A stretch of DNA of 64,000 bases from Ypsolopha sequella (GCA_934047225.1 OW204009.1:18178898-18242897), one strand, 5' to 3'; numbered from the stretch's first letter, positions 32,518-43,152 are shown. The notes: generated by a model from the sequence alone, not told the origin. Numbers and translations are program-made.

Positions 32518-33876
32518 AAAACAAATAGAATATTATGCTGGAAGTTTTAGAGAGCAAACTCTTATATTTAGGCTCAAGTAAGTTTAGTTTTAATAAAACT
32601 TATTATATACCTAGAATTAAGTGTGGACTTATTAATGGATAAGGTTCCATGATTAAAGCTATAACTGGTAATTAAGACACAGATTATATAGTAGTTACTA
32701 CGTAACAGATACTTCTCTTCCTTGTAAAACGAAAATACCTACCAGAATTGCACGCTACGCTATAGCTACACTATCTACGGTCAGGAAATACATGCAAAAA
32801 TGCATCTAAGGGGCTCGACTTAGCGTTGATAATACTAAGTACAGCGCGCGGTATAGCGGCGTCGGCGCGACACGTCCGCCGTGCGTTTTCGATAGGGTCG
32901 ACATGACCGACGAGTCGAAAAGAAAAAAGTTTTGGTAGGCAAGTTCTTTTATTTAATTTACAAAATATTGATTGATGTACAGATCAATCAATATTTTGTA
33001 AATTTAATAAAATAAAATTTAATTTACCGTTTACAGCTCGTTCACAGTTTATTTACCTCTTGGCTGATCGAAAATGATTCTTAAGTATTGGACATAGAAC
33101 AGCTGTCAGAGGTAAAATAACTGTGAACGGATACTTTCTTTTTCGCTTCGGATTGTGGTAAACATTTAGTTTAAATTAATACTTTCAAAATTATAATGAT
33201 TAACGGTTTTCCGTATACCAACTAAAAAATATATTATCTTAATTAAACGTAGGTAATTGAGTTCTGTTCCACACACACCACGCGTGCACGACGCGACGCG
33301 CGACGCCGGGTGGCAGCCCACTGGCGGGAAATCACTCCGGTTATGCCTAATTATTATTACCAATCGCGGCAGCTACGCTCGAGTGACGGGGCCCTGAAAT
33401 TTTTTGAAATTTTGAAATTTCACTAACGACACTTTTTTCGTAAATCTTGTATAGTGCGCGCCAATCTTTTAGTCGCCTCTGATTGAGTTACGAGTGCAAG
33501 CTTGCGCAGGTACAGTCAAGGAAATAATAATATCAACGGTTGATTATTAAGGCTGCGTATAAACCTGGACAAATTAGTGATTTTGCCCCCGCATCCCCGC
33601 ACCTCAACTGTTTGCGCGACCGGCCGTCACCGGCCGCGAGCGCTATTTCTTAGCTCCCACGAGCGGTGTGGATCCGCGGTCATTAACCCGTGCACGTGCT
33701 AGTTTTCAATAATAAGTATAATGCATCTTCGATGTATAAAATTCAACCCAGTTGACAAAACGGTTTGTTCGCAATGGCATTTTTTTGCGTAATTGTGTTT
33801 GCATCAAATTTTTATATTTCAAAATTTTATTTTTCGAAAGTCATACTTGCAAAGATAATGATAACGATGATGATAC
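32518..33876. other. Between pol and the satellite: no clear coding
   Basis: The first part of env should start here, but no signal peptide or fusion-protein pattern could be read. A GC-rich patch (32835-32900) and a second at 33270-33320 stand out. Hairpin at 32955-33004. Probably contains foreign insertions. Confidence 0.45.
32955..33004. repeat. Perfect hairpin, 22-bp arms, 6-base loop
   Basis: AATTTACAAAATATTGATTG plus AT at 32955-32976 is exactly mirrored at 32983-33004; the loop is GTACAG. Confidence 0.95.
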
Positions 33877-34698
33877 AACGATACGTCGATACGAGGATAC
33901 GTCGATACAACGATACGTCGATACGTCGATACGACGATACGTCGATACGGGGATACGTCGATACAACGATATGTCAATACGCCGATACGTCGATACGTCG
34001 ATACGGGGATACGTCGATACGCCGATAAGTCGATATGTCGATACGGGGATACGTCGATACAACGATACGACGATACGTCGATACGGGGATACGTCGATAC
34101 AACGATACGTCGATACGCCGATACGTCGATACGCCGATACGTCGATACGCCGATACGTCGATCCGACGATACGTCGATACGGGGATACGTCGATACAACG
34201 ATACGTCGATACGCCGATACGTCGATACGTCGATACGGGGATACGTCGATACGCCGATACGCCGATACGTCGATATGTCGATACGGGGATACGTCGATAC
34301 AACGATACGTCGATACGACGATACGTCGATACGGGGATAGGTCGATACAACGATACGTCGATACGTCGATACGCCGATACGTCGATACGATGATACAACG
34401 ATACGTCGATACAACGATACGTCAATACGCCGATACGTCGATACGGGGATACGTCGATACGTCGTTATGTCGATACGGGGATACGTCGATACAACGATAC
34501 GTCGATACGACGATACGTCGATACGGGGATACGTCGATACAACGATATGTCGATACGCCGATACGTCGATACGCCGATACGTCGATACGCCGATACGTCG
34601 ATACGCCGATACGTCGATACGTCGATACGACGATACGTCGATACGTCGATATGTCGATACGGGGATACGTCGATACGAGAATACGTCGATACGCCGAT
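33877..34698. repeat. 8-bp satellite (CGATACGT variants), about 100 units
   Basis: Nearly perfect period of 8: CGATACGT, CGATACGC, GGGATACGT-type and CGATACAA variants alternate in a mosaic. Because 8 and 3 share no factor and no unit holds a stop, all six frames stay open for hundreds of bases. The resulting repeat peptides (RYVDTSIR and similar) are not genes. It lies inside the provirus, between integrase and env. Confidence 0.95.
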
Positions 34699-35679
34699 GG
34701 TGATGGTGAGATAAGGTTTTGTTAGTCTCCCAGAGGGGTAGGCAGCTAGGCAGAGACTACAGATTTCCATCTGCTACGATCCAGACACAACTCTTTCGCC
34801 TCTTCCACATCCATCAACCATATTTATTGTGATACTAAATTGTAAGCTAAAAAAAATACCTCAGACGAAAAACATAGCGATATTCATTATTATTAGTCCA
34901 TTGAGACAACCTTTAGTTCAACATCTTTAATAAAACATGACCTATCTACTTATTTTGTTAAGTAATGGCGTACCTTTGCATTACTTTCATCCACTGCTTT
35001 ATTTTCACTCGTAAAACATTTTTATTCCATTTTTTACATTGGTTGCATTTATTTCCCATGTTTCAAATTACGAGATTTATTTAAATTACGAAACCGGGAC
35101 GTCGAGAGCGCAAAAACGTAGCCCTCCCGTCTCAACGGAGCGATCACAACTGACCGACGGGTGAGTGACGAAACAAAGCATGGAACAAAAAGCGCGTGCG
35201 ACCGAGATATCTTGTCGCCGCCTTGTCTCAGAATAAATCGACGTAAGCGCCAATTCTTAGATGTTAAATTAAATGAAAACGAAACAGAATTATTCAAAAT
35301 CCCCGTGCAATTATACGGGGTCATTTGTTTTCTTATTTTTAATACAAATTTCAAGGCAAACTGTTTTAAGAAAGGTCCTTTAACACTCGAAAAACATGAA
35401 ATATAGAGGTAACTTCGTAATTTTTTTCTATCGAGCGAACTTAAAGCTTTTGCGTTTTTGCTTCTGCACGAATATCAGCCCTATAGTCTATTATCTATAT
35501 TATTTTTATTAAACCGATGGACCAAGTTACACAATGTTTTATGCTCATTTGAAATTGTGCATCTGACATTATACCGACCCTTAAGACCAGCAAGACGCAA
35601 ATTCAATTAAATAGGAACAAACAGCATTTAGCTAATTTAGTCTATTTAAGCAAGTAAAAGTATTAGAAAATAGATTATA
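34699..35679. other. Between the satellite and env remnant
   Basis: 34712-34815 (TTAGTCTCCCAGAGGGGTAG, then GGCAGAGACTACAG) resembles a repeat I recall as common in Lepidoptera. The remainder, including 35040-35410, has short frames on both strands and no recognised family. Confidence 0.4.
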
Positions 35680-36130
35680 TACTATTAATATTTACGTGCA
35701 AATAGAAAGCGGTCTCCAACTACTCTATAATAAACTGTCCACCTTAGACAATGGAGTAACCTTTGCAAACCTAGGTATTTTGCATCCAAGCATCGTAGAT
35801 CCGATCCACCTGATAGCCGAGTTGAAGAATATTCGAAATGAAAACATGCAATTACCGTATACGCCCACGTTATTAAATATCCACTTATTATAGAAGACCA
35901 TAACTGTCAAAGCTTACGGTACTAATGAAACACTTAACTTTATATTAGAAATTCCTTTGATTTCAAAACAATTGTATACATTATGCACTTGTACACCAAC
36001 CCTAATAAATATCCTGTTGATACCTAAAAATCCATACCTTATCTTGGGAAGAACGAGTTCACCCCCTAGAGCCCTACGTTTACGTCACCGATGAAGAAAG
36101 AATATGTAAACACAGACAATGGCAACCACT
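35680..36130 (+). pseudogene. Provirus envelope (F-like) C-terminal remnant
   Basis: A frame at 35696-35893 reads YNKLSTLDNGVTFANLGILH, then PSIVDPIHLIAELK. After a stop it goes on with ILEIPLISKQLYTL and NPYLILG. This order (a hydrophobic helix, then LEIPL, then PYL-L) is that of the envelope encoded by insect errantiviruses, which is related to the baculovirus F membrane-fusion protein. Only the middle part is present; the fusion-peptide region and membrane anchor were not found, and there is at least one stop and one frameshift. It is non-functional as it stands. Confidence 0.7.
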
Positions 36131-36345
36131 CCGGAACAGCAATGATTGCATTGCACAACTAATACGCACAGGCATCATTTCAACACAGTATCATTCAAAA
36201 AAATCACGAAAACAGCTGGTTGGTGGTAACCAAAGGGAAGGTAATCAGATCATGTTGGAGCCGTACCTCTCCAGAGTCGCTGCAGATGCAATCGTCGACC
36301 CCAGAAGATCCACAGCAACCCTAACCATCGGCAGGACTCACTCTT

Positions 36346-36358
36346 AAGGGGGGAGGAG
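36346..36358 (+). promoter_or_regulatory. Polypurine tract of the provirus
   Basis: AAGGGGGGAGGAG lies directly before the 3' LTR, where plus-strand DNA priming occurs. Confidence 0.8.
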
Positions 36359-36516
36359 TTACGAAAGTCATCCTAGTTATAACTACTATATAATCTGTGT
36401 TATAAGTATCAATTAAGATTAAGTTTCAATGATTGTATGTTAAATAATAAAGTCAGTCTCTGTCAGATCGCCATAGCGTTAACATCTTTTTGAAAAACCC
36501 GTCCGTCCAATCCTCA
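36359..36516 (+). repeat. 3' LTR of the provirus
   Basis: About 158 bases. Contains TATA-like CTACTATATAATCTG (36376-36391) and AATAAA (36446-36451). It ends CCGTCCAATCCTCA, as does the 5' LTR. A target duplication could not be settled because of drift at both edges. Confidence 0.8.
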
Positions 36517-37075
36517 AATATACGGAAATATACGAAAATACGAAAATATACGGAACAGTGATAACATTAATGAATTTTCTAGCAAACTTAAATATTGTCT
36601 ACTGAAAGTGCCATTTTACGAATTCTTCCAACATAACTGGAAAGACTGACATTCCTTATAAACTTATATATAATACAATTTTCAATACGCTTACGACATA
36701 ATGGAATTTATTACTATCTTCTAATTGTTTAAGAATTTACCTATTTTATAAACTTGCTTTGTAGGAAATGTTGTACTTTAACTTTATGTTTAGATAATAC
36801 TAACTCAATTGTATTATATTTTATTTTATTTAATTCATTCAATAACTTGTTATCTTGTTCCTTTTGTAATTTTTCATCCTGTTGTTTAATGTATTTATTT
36901 TAATTTTTAATGTAAACTTGTCTTTAACAATTTTTTGTTCTTTTGCAATCTTTATTGATACTAATATTCCACTCAATTTTTAATTTAATTGTGCATGCAT
37001 TTTATACATGATTTTGTATGGCTTTATTAGCATAATAAAATGAATATGAATATTTAATTTATGTGAATCAAATTA
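36517..37075 (+). pseudogene. LINE ORF2 C-terminus and 3' UTR, second section of the split copy
   Basis: Directly after the 3' LTR a frame reads NEFSSKLKYCLLKVPFYEFF, then QHNWKD and a stop (about 36573-36650). This is the F-SKLK---L---FY---E end expected for the LINE broken at 28430. An AT-rich 3' UTR follows, with ATAAAATGAATATGAATATT near 37036. It shows that the provirus lies inside the LINE. Confidence 0.8.
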
Positions 37076-37114
37076 AAAATTGTCTGTAATATTTTGATAA
37101 AAAGTAGGTAATAA

Positions 37115-37410
37115 AAAACCAACCAAGTGCGAGTCGGACTCGCGTACGAATGGTTCCGTACCATTATCCATAAAAACGGCAAAAAAAACATGTCTGTTGT
37201 ATGGGAGACCCCTTAAATATTTAATTTTATTCCGTTTTTTTGTATTTGTTGTTATAGCGGCAACAGAAATACATCATCTGTGAAAATTTCAACTGTCCAA
37301 CTATCACGGTTCATGAGATTCAGCCTGGTGACAGACGGACAGACAGACAGACAGCGGAGTTTTAGTAATAGGGTCCCGTTGGTTACCCTTTGGGTACGGA
37401 ACCCTAAAAA
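37115..37410 (+). repeat. CCGGCCAAGTGCGAG family, compact complete copy
   Basis: From CCAACCAAGTGCGAGTCGGA to GGGTACGGAACCCTAAAAA in about 295 bases. TTCCGTACC near the start and GGTACGGAACC at the end are inverted, and (GACA)n lies before the end. A distinct, shorter subfamily from the 600-800-base copies. Confidence 0.85.
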
Positions 37411-38407
37411 CGAATAAAAAGTACCCGCGTATTTTTTTTATTTGGTTAACCAATGCCGCGTTGGTAGCCGCGCTTTTTTATTACCGGCCAGGACTTTATC
37501 AAAGCGAATTACGTTCAAACTTCCAAATTCAAAAGTCATTTCGTCACGCGCTGTACACATATACACCGCGTTCCGCATGACACTAATAGTGCCAACACTC
37601 ATCAAGTCATTCCGAATGGACAATGGCGTCCATCACTGCTTAAACTTATGATCCATTCGGAACGCATTTGAACGCGACATGGACGTTGACACTTGAAAGT
37701 GACAGAATTTGTAGGAATTTGTTGTACGTTACGTGAATACAAAGGGTATACTACTTTACTAGGTCCAAGAAGTCATTTCCTCTAACTTCAATCTTTGAAT
37801 CATGGTTTAATAATAAACTCTTATGCTCCGAATAAGTTTTTTTAAAATTGCCGCCAGTCGGCTGTCACTTTTCATAGATCGCTCACAGTACAAACGCTCT
37901 AGAGCATGGACGATGATAGCACAACATGGCGTCGTTCACGATGTCATCTATGACGTCATAGCGGCCATTGTAGGGTGTTTGATAAAGGAGTGGTAATGTT
38001 TCTGACTAGTGACGGGCATCGGCGTCACTGGTGCGAGGGTTCCATAACCACGCTCAGATACCACTAATTATATGTTAAAAGGCGATATTAGCAGCTGGAA
38101 CAGGGGCCCATAAGCTGTCCCAGATCTATAATCTACAAATATCTTATATTCTACAAAATATAATACAAAATGTCCTACCAGACAAGTGTACGATGACCTC
38201 ATCAGCTAGTCCTCGCACGAAGTCCTTTCGCTGTGGACTCCAAGGCGTTCCGATGTTGTGGCACGTGGTTCACCTTCCACGAAGACTTTAAACACGACCC
38301 ACCTAACCCTGGATGCATCCAAACCCAGAAGAAATGGTAATTAACAAGTCCACTTGTTGCACACCGCGTGTTCAGGTTATGTCACACACACACAGGAAAT
38401 AGAATAA
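37411..38407. other. Intron B-C; BEL-like leader and unassigned DNA
   Basis: 38160-38407, read on the minus strand, probably is the internal leader of the BEL-type element whose LTR follows. 37440-38150 gave no match. Confidence 0.4.
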
Positions 38408-38424
38408 AAGTGGCCTTCACGCCA
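38408..38424 (-). promoter_or_regulatory. Primer binding site of a BEL-type element
   Basis: Minus strand TGGCGTGAAGGCCACTT, six bases after the LTR end. Confidence 0.6.
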
Positions 38425-38430
38425 AAATAA

Positions 38431-38662
38431 TGTCAGACCCTGACTTAATAATGTTTTTTACGATGTCCACATCGATTTCCCTTGTATTAAATTGTTAATC
38501 TAATTAGAAATGTGGTCGACCGCGACCTTTTACCAAAAACACGTCCTATCACAGGTTTCTGACAGCTCCAAGAGGGAAGAAGTGTTACCACACACAAAAA
38601 ACAACATCGTTGACCGAACACTCGACTGATGCGTTCTAAAAATATACATTTTATTCTTAACA
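38431..38662 (-). repeat. BEL-type LTR between pol tail and primer site
   Basis: Minus strand TGTTAAGAATAAAATG to GTCTGACA, 232 bases, with TG...CA ends. Preceded by the polypurine-like AGAGCGGGGGAC and followed by a primer binding site. So internal 3' sequence, one LTR and internal 5' sequence stand in that order. Confidence 0.7.
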
Positions 38663-38693
38663 GTCCCCCGCTCTGGGCTGAGCAATTAGACCA

Positions 38694-38900
38694 CTAGCTC
38701 ATACAACCGGGAGACGGGAGAGAGTTGTCATGGCTCGTCACAAAATCGAACCTTCGACCAACACCTCTGCGACGCGTGGAGTTCCGTCTCCGCCAAAACA
38801 ACTTTAATATACGGCCCCGGCGCCAAAACAAGGATAGCAAGTTCACATCCTTCAAAAGAATTAAATTTCCTTCCCTAGGATACTCAGTCCTGTCTGACAA
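38694..38900 (-). pseudogene. BEL/Pao pol C-terminal tail
   Basis: The frame reads EYPREGNLILLKDVNLL, then SLFWRRGRILKLFWRRR. EG-L-L-KD-NLP---W--GRI is the conserved block after the integrase core in BEL/Pao elements. The remainder of pol is not seen upstream; about 38901-39100 shows no further match. The polypurine tract and LTR follow on the same strand. Confidence 0.65.
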
Positions 38901-39110
38901 CAGAGAGGACGAGAGTTGAGGACCGCTTCATGATCAAAGTCACGTGACATTACGGAGGGGTGGGCGGGTTAAGAAGAATGTCACCAAGATATCACTAGAG
39001 GGGGTGGGGGGTCAAAACTCAACCAAATATGTGTCACGTATGTTTAAGGGCGCACCCTTAGAAGTGAAAAATACCATGTTGCATACCAACATAACACCAA
39101 TTGTTTATTA

Positions 39111-39254
39111 TTAGTGAGGATAATAAAGCATGAGTTTGACAATTAGTCATGATCTGGTCCAAACAAAGTTAAAACAGTATTTTAAGTTGGTTTTGAGAAG
39201 ATCATGACTAATTGTGTATACAATTTCAAACTCTTGCTTTATAAACCTCACTAA
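39111..39254. mobile_element. Short MITE with about 45-bp inverted ends
   Basis: TTAGTGAGGATAATAAAGCA with GAGTTTGA and AATTAGTCATGATCT is mirrored on the right (AGATCATGACTAATT, TATAAACCTCACTAA). TA may be the target duplication. Confidence 0.75.
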
Positions 39255-39375
39255 TACTGAACTATTGGCGTCAAATGGCACAGATAAAAAAATGCTTTTT
39301 AAATTTAAATTTCTAAACAAGAAAAACAAAGTTAAGTTATGCACTTTGTGCTAAGCTACTGACGTTTAACCTTAA

Positions 39376-39535
39376 GAGCGGTATCGTAGCTAATTGTGAA
39401 AAATCCACCTTTTTCTAATTAATCCAAACAGAACACTTAAATTCAAAATTCACTCAATAGTTATTCAACAAAACCTTATTACCTATTTTGCCAACGCAAA
39501 TTTTCCATTGGTTTCTGTAAAACAGTTTTTTTTTT
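39376..39535. mobile_element. TTAA-flanked MITE (GAGNGGTTTTGCAGCCGG), truncated copy
   Basis: TTAA at 39372-39375, then GAGCGGTATCGTAGCTAATT and the family body to a T-run. No right end. Confidence 0.65.
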
Positions 39536-40143
39536 TTTTATAATTTGAATTGATTCAGTCCACCTTTTAGGTATTCTTACTATTCTGCAAAAAACACGTA
39601 ATATACATAATTATTATGTACAGTTGATCTTTTGGAGGCGGCGAGAATCATTCTAATTTTATTAAATATTAAATTGACGTTTTAGAGGCGCATTATAAAA
39701 TATAACTATGATTAATACTTGCACTTGGTGAAACATCATCAATATCATCAACATATATACTGTTTCATCATAACACTATATTAAATTTTTTAAATCTAAC
39801 CGGTTTCGCCTCACGGCATTGTCAAGGAACAACAAACAGAAAGTTCACAGTTTAGGGCGTACTACCAACTCTTTTACTCGCCTAGAAAATTTCATGACGT
39901 TCCAATCAACGATACTCGAGTTATCGTCGGACAAACATTCATTTATACGTACACATACATACATTCTACATTCGTTCAACAAAACCGGGTCAAATTTTTT
40001 GCACACTACCTAATTCCGAACTCTGATGATTACTTATTTTAGTAAAATTCCTCTTTTCCACGAATGCTTACTGAAAGAAATCTCTTTTTAGAGGAAAGCT
40101 TGCCGTTCAGTATAATCAGTATAGTGAAATACAAGGTTCTTAC

Positions 40144-40293
40144 CGTTGACGTTGACAGCGCTATACTTGTTGCTGTAATGCCGCCAGTAGCCAGTGAGGA
40201 GTCCTTTCTTAAACGTATAGTTGTCCCGGAATCGTATGTACTTCATCATTATGTCCCTGAATTTTTTGGTTGTGGGAGCTAGCATATAGGCAC
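40144..40293 (-). CDS. C-type lectin gene, exon B (middle of CRD1)
   Basis: The acceptor AAACTTTTTTTTCAG at 40294 is followed by 150 bases. After completing a glycine codon they read AYMLAPTTKKFRDIMMKYIR, then FRDNYTFKKGLLTGYWRHYS and NKYSAVNVN, with the first base of another glycine codon before the donor CAACG|GTAAGA. Joined to exon A it gives CNMEG-AYMLAP, the C--EGA-L--P block of insect lectins, and joined to exon C it gives SAVNVNG-PDSDPL, the loop before the WAPG block. Phase 1 at both ends agrees with its neighbours. On its own the exon is not recognisable as lectin; the flanking signals and phase decide it. Confidence 0.85.
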
Positions 40294-40344
40294 CTGAAAA
40301 AAAAGTTTAATGTATTGTGGTATTTTTAATGCATGCGCTGTGAT

Positions 40345-40590
40345 GACATCATCACCTCATAGTGGTTTGAGCTCACTGCTAGTGTTCCACAAGGTGGCAT
40401 TCTCTCACCTCTTCTGTTTTATATTTTTATTAACTCTATCACTGAAACTTATCAATACCATATCTACGAAGACGAAATACAACTTTATTGTCGCTTCCCG
40501 ATTGATCAAGTTGATTTAGCAATAAACCAAGTAAATGAGGATATACGGAAAATAAAAATGTGGGCGGATGATATGGGCTGCTCGTAAACC
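40345..40590 (+). pseudogene. LINE reverse-transcriptase fragment
   Basis: Reads SVPQGGILSPLLFYIFINSI, then YHIYEDEIQLYCR and NEDIRKIKMWADDMG. The first is the RT block before the active site; the second has YEDE where YADD is expected. 5' and 3' truncated, with a stop near 40586. Confidence 0.75.
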
Positions 40591-41239
40591 CGTTTTTTTT
40601 AGTTTATTTCCTGTCTACTATCTTGATATGTTTTTAGTACTTCTTCTTGGCGTTGCAGTAAACTCTCCATGATTCACAAAAGTATTGAAATTGCATGATA
40701 ATGTTGTGTGTTGGTGTCCCACTTGTGTGCCAGATATCTGTTGTGGGTCTGGGCAATATATGTGTGTAGGACTGTTGGTAGCTGATGCTGTGTCCCAGAG
40801 TGCTGTCGGGATGGCTGGGCTCTGATGTGCTGGTTGCTAAAACTTACCACGACGGATGATTTACACGGCGCGAGAGGTCCTTTGTTTAACTCAAAGGACC
40901 ATAAACTGTAGTGTGTGTACAGTATATGTAATGCAGGTTGAAAGACTGATTCCAAACTCAACGGCTGCTGTTTTTAGAATGTCTTTATTTTACAATTCTA
41001 CTAATAAAGTTATCTCTGTTGGCCTAGTTATGTATGTACAAACTATGCATAAGTAGAATGCTTATTGTGCGAGTGCTGACATAGCTCGTACACTTATTCT
41101 ATGCCAACCTGAATGACATTATTCAGAGAGCCCTTGCAAATGTCAACGTGCCAGACGGGATTTTCCGTGATGACGCGACGGCAAGACGCCTGACGAGATG
41201 AGGTTCATTCCGTGGCAGATCTGAACTGAGTCGAAACGT
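40591..41239. other. Intron A-B, nothing recognised
   Basis: No exon or repeat family seen. The stretch between the RT fragment and the LINE piece at 41240 is moderately AT-rich. Confidence 0.4.
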
Positions 41240-41605
41240 TTGCCGCGTCTCACGTGCGATCGACCGCTGTCACAGCTGGCGCGGCGCGGCGGCAAAAGCG
41301 GCAGAGGGCAACAAGCGGCGCAAAATATGCGGGTCTAGGAGAAGGTCTAGAGTTTGGCGTAGAATCTTTCGGACCGTGGCGTGGGGGCCCGATGCGCGAC
41401 GGCTTTTTAAGGATGGCTTGCACCAAAATCATAAATCTAGATTTAGTCCCATAACCGGGTTTACGATCTGTCAGTCAATACATGTCTGTCAAATTAAACT
41501 TAGCTTACGTGCTAAATCTAGATTTAAATGTTGGTGCAAGCCGCCCTAAGGACATAGCTTCGCGCCTGGTCAACGTTTCGGGTGACCCAAGGGCTGGGGC
41601 TTACT
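41240..41605 (+). pseudogene. LINE ORF C-terminal piece, split by a MITE
   Basis: Reads AAEGNKRRKYAGLGEGLEFG, VESFGPWRGGPDARRLFKD, and after the inserted MITE IASRLVNVSGDPRAGAYF. The same family is at 63706-64000 (EDNKRRRYAFLG, FGVETLGPWGPEAQRIFKE, SRDPRAGAYLGQR). The NKRRKY...F-PFGVETLGPWG...DPRAG--GQR pattern is a conserved C-terminal region of a widespread LINE group. Confidence 0.75.
41414..41546. mobile_element. Small MITE with 6-bp target duplication
   Basis: TAAGGA at 41408-41413 and 41547-41552. Ends GGCTTGCACCA and TGGTGCAAGCC, with inverted TAAATCTAGATTTA blocks further in. The interrupted LINE frame (LFKD-IASR) proves the empty site. Confidence 0.88.
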
Positions 41606-41631
41606 TCAATATTTTGCTTAAGAGTGGTTTT

Positions 41632-41881
41632 GCAGCCGGATTGTGAAAAATCCGCCTTTTTCTAATTAATCGAAACAGAACACTTAAACTCAAAATTCAC
41701 TAAATAGTTCAACAAAACCTTATTACCTATGTATTGTGTATGTTGCCTTCGCAAAGTTTCCATTGGTTTCTGCAAAATTATAATTTTAAAAATTTAAATT
41801 GGTTTTTATGTAAATTAGAATTTTCTGTTTCGATTAATTAGAAAAAGGCGGGTTTTTCACAATCCAGCTGCGAAACCGCTG
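41632..41881. mobile_element. TTAA-flanked MITE, complete copy, 250 bp
   Basis: TTAA at 41628-41631 and 41882-41885. Left end GAGTGGTTTTGCAGCCGG, right end inverted CAGCGGTTTCGCAGCTGG; the arms run on through TTTTTCTAATTAATCGAAAC for about 60 bases. Confidence 0.88.
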
Positions 41882-42251
41882 TTAACAAAATAAAATATTA
41901 TTGTGAAACTATGTACAAGTGTATTTTCATCAAGGTACATCTTTTTGGTTTATCTATGTATTAAATACAAATTTCCGTTTACCTATTGGGCTAAGCACTT
42001 TTTGGTCATTAAGTGAAAACCTAGCCATCAAATTCACCGGAGTATTAACCATAGGGTGGTAACATATAATTTATTCAGCGGGCGCCTGTTCAGTCAGTAG
42101 GATTCCGGACTCACAATCTAACGACAAAGTTCGAAGCCTGCCAGTCATGTATGCACTAATTAGTTGTTCGGAATTTATGTAAATATTATTCGTGTTTTCG
42201 ATAAAACGTGTATTTTAGAACACATTTGACAGTGGTCTGTCGGGAGTTTAG

Positions 42252-43075
42252 TTTTTAGGGTTCCGTACCTAAAAGGTACAAAAGGAACGTTATGGTGAGA
42301 CTCCGTTGTCCGTCCGTCCGTATGTCACAGCCTCATAACTTTAGCACCGTTAATGATAAATATATGAAATTTGGCACAAAAATAGCATTTATTTGCCCAA
42401 ATGTAACGGTGTAAAAACTATGAATTTGAAATTGTTCAAAATATTTCCAAAACAAAAGTAAGAAAAATAAAAAATATTAGCCTAAAATACAATATGGATA
42501 TCAAATTGTAGGTAAGCTGATTGTAAAAATATGTACTTTTAATATACATTTACTGACACTGGTTTCGAGAAATCATTAAAAAACCCCAAAAATGTGTATG
42601 TCCCCCCCCCCCCTTACCTTCGAAACTGGTAACCGAAAAATATGAAAAAAATGTCAATGATAGATCATAACTGGCCAATTACAGGAAAACTATAGCGGTT
42701 AAAAAAAATCAGCACTAATGAGAAATATAAAAAAGAAGTAAAATAAATAAAAAAGATATTTTATAAAAATACAATATGGGTATCAAATTGTAGATATTAA
42801 AAATCTGATTGTAAAAATATATACTTGTACCATACTTACTGGCACTGGTTTCGAGAAATCTTTAAAAAACCACAAATACATGTATCTCCCCGCTTATCTC
42901 CAAAACTGGTGGACCAAAAAATATGAAAGAAATCATGATAATATGTGTTTACGTAAAGAAAGATTACAGGAAAAATAAAGCGGTCGAGAAATTCACGAAA
43001 AAAAAATGTCAAAATTAAAATTATCATCCACAATACGAAACCCGCGAGTTTGACTCGCACTTGACCGGTTTTTTT
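42252..43075 (-). repeat. CCGGCCAAGTGCGAG family, long complete copy
   Basis: Minus strand from AAAAAAACCGGTCAAGTGCG to GGTACGGAACCCTAAAAACT, about 820 bases, with (GGAC)n near its end at 42305-42320. Butts directly against the second BEL LTR at 43079. Confidence 0.88.
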
Positions 43076-43152
43076 GTATGTGGCCACACTGATTTTTTCT
43101 TGTTGCATCATCTGTGAACGAAAGGGACTTGATTCCGTGAAAAACAAACACA

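Larger units (their letters stand above)
28424..36516 (+). mobile_element. Errantivirus-like Ty3/gypsy provirus, internally deleted
   Basis: Order: short 5' LTR, primer binding site, leader, gag, protease, the end of RNase H, integrase, unassigned DNA with an 8-bp satellite, an envelope remnant, polypurine tract, 3' LTR. The whole unit lies within a LINE frame that continues on both sides. Reverse transcriptase and most of RNase H are deleted between about 30850 and 30888. The env remnant marks it as the gypsy/errantivirus group, whose envelope is related to the baculovirus F protein. The many breaks make it defective. Confidence 0.85.

Noticed and set aside
33752..34725. Several long overlapping frames on both strands around 33.8-34.7 kb
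   Set aside because: All are translations of an 8-bp satellite without stop codons; frames overlap on both strands and have no start context or family.
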